The notes below the pieces were generated by a model. The model was not told the DNA's origin. It ran no database searches and saw only the letters and a program-made list of their open reading frames with translations. Of a stretch of DNA of 64,000 nucleotides, positions 26,053 to 34,150 are shown one piece after another; the first letter of the stretch is position 1; every line of letters begins with the position of its first letter. Position numbers and translations under genes: made by a program. Origin of the DNA: JBGQAS01 sp963699305. Its GTDB lineage: Bacteria > Chloroflexota > Anaerolineae > Anaerolineales > Anaerolineaceae. The DNA lies in assembly GCA_963699305.1 (NCBI GenBank), contig OY969431.1:1240001-1304000 (forward strand), written 5' to 3'.

Positions 26053-26987
26053 ATTACATGAAACGACAAAACGTGCTGATAACCTTCCTCTTAATTGTCT
26101 GTCTAATACTGACTTCCTGTTCAAACACTCCGTCCTCGCAGACCTCAACTCTCAAGGTGATCGCCATTGAATCATACCTGGCCGATATCGCCCAGAACAT
26201 TGCGGGGACACATTTTCATATAGATACACTCATTCCCATTGGTCTTGATCCTCACAGTTTTGAACTTACACCTCAGGATGCTGTCAAACTATCCGAAAGC
26301 CAGATGGTGATCATAAACGGGGGTGGTTTCGAAACCTGGTTGCAAACTTTCATTCAAAATACAACCGATTCTTTACATATTGTGGATGCCTCTGCAGGTT
26401 TGATTTCCCGAAAATCAAAATCCGGAGAAACCTCCTTGGATTCTTCAGCAGCTGGAGATACCGACCCACATTTTTGGTTGAATCCGGTAAATGTGATCCG
26501 ATATGTAAATACTATTCGGGATGCACTCGCTGAAATGGATCCCACTAATGGCAGTGATTACCGGTATAACGCGCAAACCTACATCGACCAATTAACCGAA
26601 CTCGATCAATGGATCCTCGATGCAGTCGCACAAATTCCGACCGAAAATAAAATCCTGGTCACTAACCATGAAAGTCTTGGATATTTTGCAGATCGTTATG
26701 GCTTTCAAATTGCAGGGGCAGTCATCCCATCCACTAGCAGCGATGCCATGCCGACTGCAAAACAATTAGCAGATCTCGTGTCGATTATCCGTACCAAAGG
26801 GATTAAGGCAATTTTCCTCGAAACTGGTTCAAATCCAGACCTGGCAGAGCAAGTGGCAAGAGAAACCGGTATAACCATCGTTAATACCATTTACACCCAT
26901 TCACTCACCCAACAGGATGGTCCTGCTCCTACATATATAGATATGATGAAATTCGACGTGATGACGATTGTTCAGGTTTTACAATAG
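26049..26987 (+). CDS. metal ABC transporter substrate-binding lipoprotein (TroA/ZnuA cluster A-I)
   Basis: 312 residues; ATGA overlap with fur (an ATG three codons later is also possible). Signal and lipobox: VCLILTSCSNT, Cys about 26. Metal-ligand segments of the TroA family: LDPHSFELTPQD (His about 74), DPHFWLNPVN (His about 139), VTNHESLGYFADRYG (about 205), and the fourth site YTHSLTQQDGPAPTYIDMM. There family members usually have Asp (YxDSL) and this protein has His. The His-rich loop typical of Zn-specific ZnuA is absent. Delivers Zn2+, Mn2+ or Fe2+ to the permease encoded two genes downstream. Confidence 0.92.
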   Translation: MNYMKRQNVLITFLLIVCLILTSCSNTPSSQTSTLKVIAIESYLADIAQNIAGTHFHIDTLIPIGLDPHSFELTPQDAVKLSESQMVIINGGGFETWLQTFIQNTTDSLHIVDASAGLISRKSKSGETSLDSSAAGDTDPHFWLNPVNVIRYVNTIRDALAEMDPTNGSDYRYNAQTYIDQLTELDQWILDAVAQIPTENKILVTNHESLGYFADRYGFQIAGAVIPSTSSDAMPTAKQLADLVSIIRTKGIKAIFLETGSNPDLAEQVARETGITIVNTIYTHSLTQQDGPAPTYIDMMKFDVMTIVQVLQ

Positions 26988-27002
26988 AAAGAGAGGTCTT
27001 CA

Positions 27003-27806
27003 TTGGGTACAGATCCTTGTAAAGACAGTCCTGCAAAATTGGAATTACAGCATGTCTCGGTTATGTATGAAAACACTCTCGCTTTGGAAGACATCAACCT
27101 GACCATCGAACATGGTGCGCAGGTGGCAGTGGTTGGCCCGAATGGTGCTGGAAAATCCACTCTTTTCAAATCCCTTGTTGGGCTTATCCCGCTGAAAAAT
27201 GGAACGATTCGCATCCACGATCAACCGCTCGGTCAACATCTCGATTGTATTGCCTATGTACCTCAACACGAAGAAATTGATTGGCATTTCCCTGTGACCG
27301 TAAAAGATGTGATTATGATGAGTCGCTACGGAAAATTCGGTTGGTTATCTCAACCTCGAAAGATCGATCATGAGATGGTTGATTGGAGTTTACGTCAATT
27401 GGGTTTACGAGAAATTGCGCATCACCGGATTGATGAATTATCCGGAGGACAGCAACAGCGGGTGTTCCTGGCAAGAGCACTTGCTCAAGAGCCACACATC
27501 TTATTAATGGACGAGCCATTTACTGGGGTCGATGCAACAACCCAGGAAGTAACCTTGGAATTGCTCGAGGAACTACGCAAGAAAAAAGTTACCACATTGG
27601 TTTCCACGCATGATCTGAATTTGGCTTCCGGAAAATTCGAGAAAGTATTATTGCTGAATAGAAAGGTTATTGCTTTCGATATTCCATCTAAAGTATTTAC
27701 GCACGATTCAATTCGAAGTGCATTTGGGGATCACTTATTGTTCTTGGATGGTGCCATGATCATGGAGGAATGTTGTCCACCAGGAAAGGAAGGGAAATTG
27801 AAATGA
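27003..27806 (+). CDS. metal ABC transporter ATP-binding protein
   Basis: 267 residues from a TTG at 27003 with GAGAGG about 6 nt upstream. Walker A GPNGAGKSTLFKS (about residue 44), Q-loop in YVPQHEEIDW, signature LSGGQQQRVFLARALA (about residue 149), Walker B HILLMDEPFTGVD, H-loop STHDLNLAS. The pattern with WHFPVTVKDVIMMSRYGK is typical of the MntB/ZnuC/TroB class. It energises import of the metal delivered by the preceding lipoprotein and overlaps the permease gene by 4 bp. Confidence 0.95.
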   Translation: MGTDPCKDSPAKLELQHVSVMYENTLALEDINLTIEHGAQVAVVGPNGAGKSTLFKSLVGLIPLKNGTIRIHDQPLGQHLDCIAYVPQHEEIDWHFPVTVKDVIMMSRYGKFGWLSQPRKIDHEMVDWSLRQLGLREIAHHRIDELSGGQQQRVFLARALAQEPHILLMDEPFTGVDATTQEVTLELLEELRKKKVTTLVSTHDLNLASGKFEKVLLLNRKVIAFDIPSKVFTHDSIRSAFGDHLLFLDGAMIMEECCPPGKEGKLK

Positions 27807-28663
27807 TAACCTGGTTGAGAGAACCGTTGATTTTTTCATTCATGCAAAGAGGGTTGATTGCATCGATCATGGTGGGTATTCTTTGTGCAGTAATTGGATG
27901 TTATGTGATCCTTCGTTCAATGGCTTTTTTGGGAGATGCCCTCGCCCATGCCATTCTACCCGGTGTGGCTATCGCTTACTTGTTCGGGGGTAACCTCCTT
28001 ATCGGGGCATTAATTGCAGCTCTGGTCGTTGCATTTGGAGTGAGTTATTTTACGAAAGGCGAAAGGATCAAAGAAGATACGGCAATAGGGATTTTGTTCG
28101 CGGCAGCGCTTTCTCTCGGAATCGCCCTGATCAGTTCGATAAGAACTTATGCCGTGGATCTCAGCCATATACTTTTTGGGAATGTTCTAAGTGTCACTCC
28201 ACAAGATCTCTTGTTAATCATTGGTTTAGCTGTTTCAGTTTTAATAACGCTCGTATTGCTTTATCGTCCATTTCTAGTGGTTACTTTTGATCCCATTCTG
28301 GCAAAAACACTCCGCCTTCGAGTAGATGGATATAAGACTTTGTTGCTTGTTCTGCTTGCTGTTACCATCGTCATCTCACTGCAAACAGTTGGTATTGGGC
28401 TGGTGGCCGCAATGTTGGTAACCCCCCCGGCTGCTGCTTCATTGCTTACCCGCAGACTCCCCATCATGATGTTGATCTCCGCAGTGATCGGTGCCGTTTC
28501 AAGTTTGATTGGACTATATGTCAGTTATTATTTGAATATTGCATCAGGTGCAGCGATCGTACTGACAGCAACTGCATTTTTTATAATCGCATTTTTGTTT
28601 GCTCCCGGAAAAGGTCAATTTTGGAGAAGAAAAAAAGTTAACATAGAGGAACAAGAAATATGA
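27803..28663 (+). CDS. metal ABC transporter permease
   Basis: 286 residues from MITWLREPLIFSFMQRG; ATG 27803 overlaps the ATPase stop (ATGA) and has GGAAGGG upstream. ABC-3 family with about eight or nine membrane helices. Marks: SMAFLGDALAHAILPGVAIAY (about residue 45), ILFGNVLSVTPQDLL, VAAMLVTPPAAASLLTRRL (about residue 205) and the terminal TATAFFIIAFLFAPGKG. Forms the membrane channel of the Zn/Mn/Fe importer. Followed with 4-bp overlap by a methyltransferase gene. Confidence 0.95.
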   Translation: MITWLREPLIFSFMQRGLIASIMVGILCAVIGCYVILRSMAFLGDALAHAILPGVAIAYLFGGNLLIGALIAALVVAFGVSYFTKGERIKEDTAIGILFAAALSLGIALISSIRTYAVDLSHILFGNVLSVTPQDLLLIIGLAVSVLITLVLLYRPFLVVTFDPILAKTLRLRVDGYKTLLLVLLAVTIVISLQTVGIGLVAAMLVTPPAAASLLTRRLPIMMLISAVIGAVSSLIGLYVSYYLNIASGAAIVLTATAFFIIAFLFAPGKGQFWRRKKVNIEEQEI

Positions 28664-29331
28664 AATCTCTTGGAACCTTGTTCATTGTTGCCACACCGAT
28701 CGGAAATTATCAGGATATCACCCTGAGGGCTATTGAAATATTGAAGGCGGTTGATGGAATCATCTGTGAAGAATACCGCGCGGGTAGCACCTTATTGAAA
28801 AAAATAGGGATTCAACCTAAAGAAATTATCACGTTGAACGAACACAACGAAAGTGAAAAAATATCTGATATAACGCTGAGAATTGTCAATGGGCAATCGA
28901 TGGCTTTGATCTCAGATTGTGGCACTCCTGTTTTTGCTGATCCTGGAGCCAACCTAATAGAACTCGCCTGTTCCATGGGAATCCGGGTATCACCAATACC
29001 AGGCGCTTCATCGTTAATGGCGGCACTTTCAACGCTGGACTTCAAAATCAACCGATTCCTCTTCCTGGGTTTCCTTCCAAGAGATCCAGTTTTGCGAAAA
29101 AAAGAATTAACCCAAAACAAAAACTTGCATACCCCCATCATTATTATGGATACACCTTATCGTCTTGCTGCAATTTTAGAAGATGTGAAGAATGTGTTCG
29201 GAGGTAATCATTCCATTGTTCTTGCATGTGATTTGACTTTGCCCTCAGAGAGAATTTACCGAGGGGGAGTTGCTGAAATTCAAAATCAAGTGGGGAATTC
29301 AAAAGCTGAATTTATTCTAATTATCCGGTAA
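28660..29331 (+). CDS. RsmI-like tetrapyrrole-methylase-fold rRNA methyltransferase, short form
   Basis: 223 residues. Opening LGTLFIVATPIGNYQDITLRA (positions about 4-24), then EEYRAGSTLLKKI, LNEHNES, ALISDCGTPVFADPGA and IPGASSLMAALS follow RsmI, which 2'-O-methylates C1402 of 16S rRNA using SAM. Canonical RsmI is about 280 residues and carries a C-terminal helical RNA-binding domain missing here. The first signature also has EEYR instead of EDTR. It may therefore be a diverged paralogue. ATGA overlap places it at the end of the metal-transport operon. Confidence 0.75.
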   Translation: MKSLGTLFIVATPIGNYQDITLRAIEILKAVDGIICEEYRAGSTLLKKIGIQPKEIITLNEHNESEKISDITLRIVNGQSMALISDCGTPVFADPGANLIELACSMGIRVSPIPGASSLMAALSTLDFKINRFLFLGFLPRDPVLRKKELTQNKNLHTPIIIMDTPYRLAAILEDVKNVFGGNHSIVLACDLTLPSERIYRGGVAEIQNQVGNSKAEFILIIR

Positions 29332-29403
29332 TTCTTGAAACTAATCATCAAATTGCTGCGTATATAGAGTGAAATCTTATTCACTTCTTTCGAGGTTTTA
29401 ATT

Positions 29404-30138
29404 ATGAAAAAACAGACACGGTTTATTATTCTACTTATTCTTTTAGCGGTCGCTTCGAGTGCTTGTTCGGTGACGGTTTTCCATGGAAGCGGGAACATCA
29501 TAAACGAAACCAGGGAAGTTTCTGGTTTTCATGGCGTTGAACTGACTGCCCTTGGTAATTTATCAATCCAGCAAGGCGACCAGGAAGAGTTGCGCATACA
29601 GGCAGATGATAATTTGATGCATCACATCATATCAGAAGTACGCGATGGGATCCTCATTATCAGCTTCGATGATAATAAATGGTCCAATTTTTATACATCG
29701 AGCGAATCCATAAAATTTTATTTGACGGTTAAAAACCTGGATGCCATTCAGTTTTCCGGGGCTGGTAAGATCACGGTGGAAGATGTGTCGTCTCCAACCT
29801 TGTCAGTTTCATTGAATGGTGTCGGCAGCATCTATATTGAAAATGTCACTACGGACAATCTAAACATTAATCTATCCGGTGCTGGTGATCTTTCGGTCGA
29901 TGGCATCGTTACAAATCAAAACATTAACTTAAGTGGGGTCGGCAGTTACCACGCAGCAGATCTGGATAGCCAGAGTGCTACCATTACTCTCAGTGGTGCA
30001 GGCAGTGCGACCATTTGGGTTGAGGATTCTTTAGATGTTCACATCTCTGGAGTCGGTTCCGTGGGGTATTTCGGGAATCCCCACATAACTAAATCGATTT
30101 CAGGACTGGGCTCATTGGTTGAAAAAGGGACAAAATAG
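29404..30138 (+). CDS. GIN-domain (DUF2807) lipoprotein
   Basis: 244 residues. Lipoprotein signal LLILLAVASSACSVTV with Cys about 20, then a head GIN domain: repeated short beta-strand repeats with SGAGKITV, LNGVGSIYI, LSGAGDLSV, LSGVGSYHA, LSGAGSATI, ISGVGSVGY and ISGLGSLV. These form a right-handed beta-solenoid-like fold. Exported to the outer face of the membrane; function of the family is unknown. SD CGAGG upstream. The next gene (30194) is a small membrane protein probably cotranscribed. Confidence 0.85.
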   Translation: MKKQTRFIILLILLAVASSACSVTVFHGSGNIINETREVSGFHGVELTALGNLSIQQGDQEELRIQADDNLMHHIISEVRDGILIISFDDNKWSNFYTSSESIKFYLTVKNLDAIQFSGAGKITVEDVSSPTLSVSLNGVGSIYIENVTTDNLNINLSGAGDLSVDGIVTNQNINLSGVGSYHAADLDSQSATITLSGAGSATIWVEDSLDVHISGVGSVGYFGNPHITKSISGLGSLVEKGTK

Positions 30139-30193
30139 ATAAATAATGAGGCAGGTCATTAAACTTGCCTTCATATAAAAATTAGGAGATACC

Positions 30194-30745
30194 ATGGATA
30201 AAAATACAAAAGCGATATTATCAAAACCAGCCGTGCTTGTAGGAATTGCATTGATATTCATCGGTCTGCTCTCGATCGTGAGCAGGTTGCTGGGTTATTC
30301 ACTAGGTCATTTTCTATGGCCATTTTTCATCATCGTGCCTGGTTTGCTTGCACTATACGGCGGAATGAAAACAAGTGACTCGGGCAGTCAGGCATTATTG
30401 ATCATCGGTTCCATCATTACAATTACGGGTGTTGTGTTATTTTTCCAAACAATCACCGGGTTATGGGCAAGTTGGTCATATGCCTGGGCGTTGGTAGCTC
30501 CCACTGGTGTCGGGGTCGGAGAATGGATTTATGGGAATAAGACCGCAAATGAAGCAAAGAAAGCATCAGGGAAAAAAGTGATCTGGATTGGCATGATCTT
30601 ATTCTTGGTGGGATTGATATTCTTCGAATTGATCCTGCATGTCAGTGGAACCGGTCCTGGATACTTGGGTGTAGCAATAGCATTTGTCGTCATCGGGATT
30701 CTTTTTCTGGTATTTTCCTTTATGAAACCAAAAAAGAATAATTAA
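30194..30745 (+). CDS. small integral membrane protein, five to six helices
   Basis: 183 residues with hydrophobic segments at about 12-34, 37-55, 64-85, 90-108, 126-147 and 152-172, ending in a basic FSFMKPKKNN. It resembles LiaF/DUF5668-type four- to six-helix membrane domains that often accompany GIN-domain or envelope-stress proteins, but I cannot assign it firmly. SD TTAGGAG 7 nt upstream. A decayed copy of its last codons and its terminator is present at 33083-33200. Confidence 0.65.
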   Translation: MDKNTKAILSKPAVLVGIALIFIGLLSIVSRLLGYSLGHFLWPFFIIVPGLLALYGGMKTSDSGSQALLIIGSIITITGVVLFFQTITGLWASWSYAWALVAPTGVGVGEWIYGNKTANEAKKASGKKVIWIGMILFLVGLIFFELILHVSGTGPGYLGVAIAFVVIGILFLVFSFMKPKKNN

Positions 30746-30762
30746 TCATTAAAAGAATAATG

Positions 30763-30808
30763 AAATCCGCCTCGGAAGGCGGATTTTTTTTACCCCAAGG
30801 GGTGTTGC
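30763..30808 (+). terminator. terminator plus CCCCAAGGGG module, repeat copy A
   Basis: AAATCCGCCT, CGGA loop, AGGCGGATTT with a long T-run (rho-independent terminator of the membrane protein gene), followed by ACCCCAAGGGGT. The same arrangement recurs at 33150-33200 and, split by the IS element, at 34091-34135/35264-35295. Confidence 0.85.
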
Positions 30809-30842
30809 GTATCTCGATAATATCACAAATGAAATTGTCAAA

Positions 30843-31595
30843 TCATGTGCTTTTTTGGCGTTTTGATAACCAGAATTCAAAGCAGATATAGAGTGTCACC
30901 GCTAGAATTGCGATCGCTGTCAATTGTTGCAGGCTGAAAGGGCCGAGGACCCGGGGGAGATCCCGGAGGGCGTCGATGAGCAGGCGTCCTAAGGAAAAAA
31001 CAATTAAAAAGGCGAAGGTCAGCTTACCCCTGAAATGTTTCTGACTGCGATTCAGCCACAACCAGATGAATAGTGCTGTATCGAATACGATATATATGAT
31101 CTGGGTTGGATAGCGAAATGCCAATTCCCCATTCTGTCCTGGTAGGTACATACTCAAAAAGTTTTGGTTTTCCAAACCGAAACAGCAGCCATTCAACAGG
31201 CAGCCAATGCGAAAAACCACCAACAGCAGGGGTAAGGTTAGCGAAATCAAATCGAGTACGGAACTGATTGATTGTTTTCGAAGAGCAGCAAAAGCCCAAC
31301 CTAGAAAAAGCGCACCTAGAACGACGCCAAATGAAATCAATCCACCCGAGAATAATGAGAGAAATTCCTTTACTCGCCCCCCAAAACTGAACCGGAATAA
31401 TCGGTCATTCAAAAAACCGATGACCAGCGCAAAGGGAATGACAGCTATCCAGAAGGTGCCGATATCCCGCTTGGAGAATCCTCTCAGCCTGGCTTCCCGC
31501 GATGCGAAAGCGACACCAACAAGAATGGCCAGGAAAAGGAAGAAATGGGAAGAAAGCAATTTTACAGGACCTATCTGGATCAAAATCGGATACAT
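30843..31595 (-). CDS. lgt: prolipoprotein diacylglyceryl transferase family protein
   Basis: 250 residues, about seven membrane helices. Lgt transfers diacylglycerol from phosphatidylglycerol to the lipobox cysteine of prolipoproteins, many of which are encoded in this window. Recognisable: LFSGGLISFGVVLGA (the HGGL-like region, with Ser instead of His), RIGCLLNGCCFG (around the essential first Arg, about residue 125), RYPTQIIY, and GRLLIDALRDLP (second essential Arg). The His-to-Ser change and the Cys-rich loop make it a diverged member, so a second Lgt elsewhere is possible. Confidence 0.8.
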   Translation of the reverse strand: MYPILIQIGPVKLLSSHFFLFLAILVGVAFASREARLRGFSKRDIGTFWIAVIPFALVIGFLNDRLFRFSFGGRVKEFLSLFSGGLISFGVVLGALFLGWAFAALRKQSISSVLDLISLTLPLLLVVFRIGCLLNGCCFGLENQNFLSMYLPGQNGELAFRYPTQIIYIVFDTALFIWLWLNRSQKHFRGKLTFAFLIVFSLGRLLIDALRDLPRVLGPFSLQQLTAIAILAVTLYICFEFWLSKRQKST

Positions 31596-31608
31596 GTCTA
31601 TGATTTTA

Positions 31609-31636
31609 TTGCATCAGGAAAATATTTATATATAAT
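31609..31636 (+). promoter_or_regulatory. promoter of the surface repeat-protein gene
   Basis: TTGCAT, 16-bp spacer, TATAAT; the start codon is 58 bp downstream with AAGGAG as SD. Confidence 0.55.
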
Positions 31637-31693
31637 CATATCATTGGATAAGAAGCTAACGAAAGGTGCTCAACGGAAAAAGGAGATTGCACG

Positions 31694-32944
31694 ATGAAAC
31701 CAGGCATAATTCGCACCATTTTATTTTGTAACCTCGTAGTAAGTCTGCTTATTGGGGGATTTCTAGCATCTGGCAATCGAGAACAGGCTCAAAAGGATCC
31801 ATTCACCGTAGTCGCCGACCCGATTACATATAAATTTCCGGGGGATAATATCAGATTTATCTATACCCTGAAAAATACAATGGGGACGCAAATTTACAAT
31901 CTCAAGTTCACAGATAGATATGGCAAGGTTCCTTGTTATGCGACGTTGGTAGAAGCCTATCAAACGACAGGCTGTTACCGTCAAATAACAATCACACAGG
32001 ATGATATAGCCAATGGGCATATCGATAATTCTGTCTCCGTCACTGGGGATTACAACTCTGGAGGGTGTTTTGGTTACTCTATTGAACATATTAAATTACA
32101 CCGCGAATGTTACAGTAACAAGTCTCGCACCGCCTCCCCGGGTTTCTATTCCCAATCCTGTTTTGTTTATGAAAATCACCGGAAATCCCTCCACCTTTAC
32201 CGGAACAGACCAGGTCATAACTTACGCATACACCCTGACCAACAAAGGAAACGTGAAATTGAGCGGAGCCTTCACGATTGATGATACTCTTGTACACGTA
32301 ACCTGTCCTTCGACAGATACCCTGGACATTAATAATAGTCTCGTATGTACAGCCACATATGACACAACGATGGCGGATGTGCTGACTGTTTCATCAAGAA
32401 CACGGCGATTTCGCATGCCAATTACAAGGATGGAACGAAAATATATAGCGTGGAATCCGATTCGATCAGCGTTGAAATCCCAATGACTGCCCAGCCTTCC
32501 ATAAGTTTGGTCAAGACTGCCAATCTTCCTTGTTTTTCCTATGTCGGAGAAACCATTCAATACACTTTTTCCATTAAAAACACTGGCACTGTTCCTTTGA
32601 CAAAACCATTTCAAGTCATGGATACATATGGTTTCAATGATGCAATTATATGTCCGGATGTCGTCACCCTTGTTGTTGGTGACACATTGATTTGTAATGG
32701 ATCTTATAAAATCACGCTAAACGATATTGGGTTGGATATCTTGAATCAGGCTACTGCAAGTGCCCAATATCAAGGCCAGACGGTTACCTCCAACGAGGCA
32801 TCTGTCGATGTTTGTTATTCCACACCACCGACACCTACTGAACCTCCTTCCCGCATTCTTGATTGTTCACAATTTACCATCGCGGATACTTGTAATCCCC
32901 ATACGGAATGTATTTTTATTGACGATAACTGCAAAAACAAATAA
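31694..32944 (+). pseudogene. secreted DUF11-like repeat protein, two frameshifts
   Basis: Three overlapping frames form one product of about 415 residues. Frame 1 (from 31694) has a signal peptide LVVSLLIGGFLASG and the first conserved-repeat domain to DNSVSVTGDYNSGG. Frame 2 covers about 32065-32388: NYTANVTVTSLAPPPR, then a second domain with ITYAYTLTNKGNVKLSGAF. Frame 3 runs from about 32390 (IKNTAISHANYKDG) to 32944, with a third domain (IQYTFSIKNTGTVPLTKPF) and a Cys-rich tail. The repeats are the DUF11/CARDB-like beta sandwiches of surface proteins. Breaks: an extra G in GGG 32063-32065 and a missing base near 32386-32391. Either assembly errors or real decay; function presumably adhesive or structural. 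Confidence 0.75.
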
Positions 32945-33082
32945 GATAAAAATATTTCACATTGTTTGAATTGTGGTATTCTTCGGTAAAAATAATTTGC
33001 AAGACATGACTCACCGTAAAATAAGCCTTGAGAAGGGATGATGGCAGAAGACTAGCGAAAAATGTGATCATCTGGTTAATAA

Positions 33083-33130
33083 ACCATCAAGGTTTTTCTC
33101 GTATTTTTCTTTATGAAGCCGAAAAAATAA
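33083..33130 (+). pseudogene. remnant of a duplicated membrane-protein gene (C-terminus only)
   Basis: In frame: FLVFFFMKPKK then stop (33095-33130), against FLVFSFMKPKKNN at the end of the gene at 30194-30745. The similarity continues through the following spacer and terminator. Upstream, 32945-33082, I see nothing else recognisable. Evidence of a past tandem duplication of which only the 3' end survives. Confidence 0.65.
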
Positions 33131-33149
33131 ACTGATTTTCCTAAAATAA

Positions 33150-33200
33150 TGTAATCCGCCCTAAAAGGCGGATTTTTTATACCCAAAGGGGTATTATGTG
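33150..33200 (+). repeat. terminator/CCCAAAGGGG module, repeat copy B
   Basis: AATCCGCC-CTAAAA-GGCGGATTTTTT followed by ACCCAAAGGGGTATT and GTGTATAGAAAATACAAAG. It shares the hairpin with copy A and the post-module AATACAAAG with copy C. The remainder of 33200-33318 shows no feature. Confidence 0.8.
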
Positions 33201-33318
33201 TATAGAAAATACAAAGCGGGGGATCCTTGATCGAATTACCCAAGCAAACGATGAAAATGAAATCAAAAGAAAGCTGTAATTTCCTCTAGAAGGTTAATGA
33301 AATTTTAATATTTTACGC

Positions 33319-33347
33319 TTGACACACCTTTTCCCTAGAGATAATAT
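33319..33347 (+). promoter_or_regulatory. promoter giving an apparently leaderless transcript
   Basis: TTGACA, 17-bp spacer, TAATAT. Expected transcription start is at or within a base or two of the ATG at 33354, and there is no SD, so the DUF4256 mRNA is probably leaderless. Confidence 0.6.
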
Positions 33348-33353
33348 GAAAGC

Positions 33354-33930
33354 ATGATCAATAATATAAGCAATAAAAAAGAGTTGTCACCAGAACAACG
33401 AAATGAACTACTCAGATCATTGAAAGCCCGTTTTGAGAAAAACATGAACCGCCATAAAGGTCTTGAATGGGTAAAAGTACAAGCAAAGCTGGAAGCTGAT
33501 ACTGAAAAACTGTGGTCACTCAATGAAATGGAAAGAACTGGCGGTGAACCGGATGTTGTCGGTCATGATAAAAAGACGGGCGAATATATTTTTTATGATT
33601 GTTCAGCGGAAAGTCCTATAGGCCGCAGAAATGTTTGTTACGACCGTGAAGCGCTGGAATCAAGGAAAGAATATAAACCGGAAAATAACGCTATTGATAT
33701 GGCAGCCGCCATGGGTATCGAACTTTTAACCGAAGAACAATATCGAGAGTTGCAGAAACTTGGAAATTTCGATACAAAAACATCGAGCTGGCTGAAAACA
33801 CCTTCTGAAATCAGAAAACTCGGAGGTGCAATCTTTTGCTGATCGTCGCTACGACCATGTCTTCGTGTATCACAACGGTGCTTCCTCATATTATGGTGTC
33901 AGGGGGTTCCGCGGCTCGCTAAGGGTCTAG
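33354..33930 (+). pseudogene. DUF4256-family protein with a late +1 frameshift
   Basis: Frame 1 gives 162 residues, ELSPEQRNELLRSLKARFE through the conserved GGEPDVVGHDKKTGEYIF, FYDCSAESPIGRRN and TPSEIRKLGGAIF, then stops at TGA 33840-33842. The next frame continues with DRRYDHVFVYHNGASSYY and GVRGFRGSLRV to a TAG at 33928-33930, which is the normal DUF4256 ending. One extra T in TTTT 33834-33837 explains it (corrected AIFADRRY). Intact length would be about 191 residues. Function of the family is unknown; cytosolic. The gene is apparently leaderless. Confidence 0.8.
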
Positions 33931-34090
33931 TACCTTGTCATAAAAATCATCAGGAGGCAAACACAACGTGCAAGGGATGGTGGAGATCCATCGCCGTCTT
34001 CAGATATTTTTGTGGTTTAATATTTTTCCCGCTCCCAAGTATTTCGCTAGCCCACCCTGCCGCTAGTAATCCAAATCATTGAGCGCTAAT

Positions 34091-34135
34091 ATTAAAAATC
34101 CGCCAAAAAATGGCAGATTTCTGTGTGCCCCCAAG
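34091..34135. repeat. repeat copy C, left half (interrupted by IS110)
   Basis: AAAAATCCGCC, AAAAAAT loop, GGCAGATTT, then CTGTGTGCCCCCAAG. Joined to 35264-35295 (AAGGGGATGCTGTATATACG...) it restores a third copy of the terminator/CCCCAAGGGG module. Bases 33931-34090 hold nothing I recognise. Confidence 0.75.
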
Positions 34136-34150
34136 CAACTGTGTTAAAAG

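Noticed and set aside
33840..33842. TGA in the DUF4256 gene as selenocysteine
   Set aside because: The frame after TGA gives unrelated sequence; the conserved ending is in the +1 frame.
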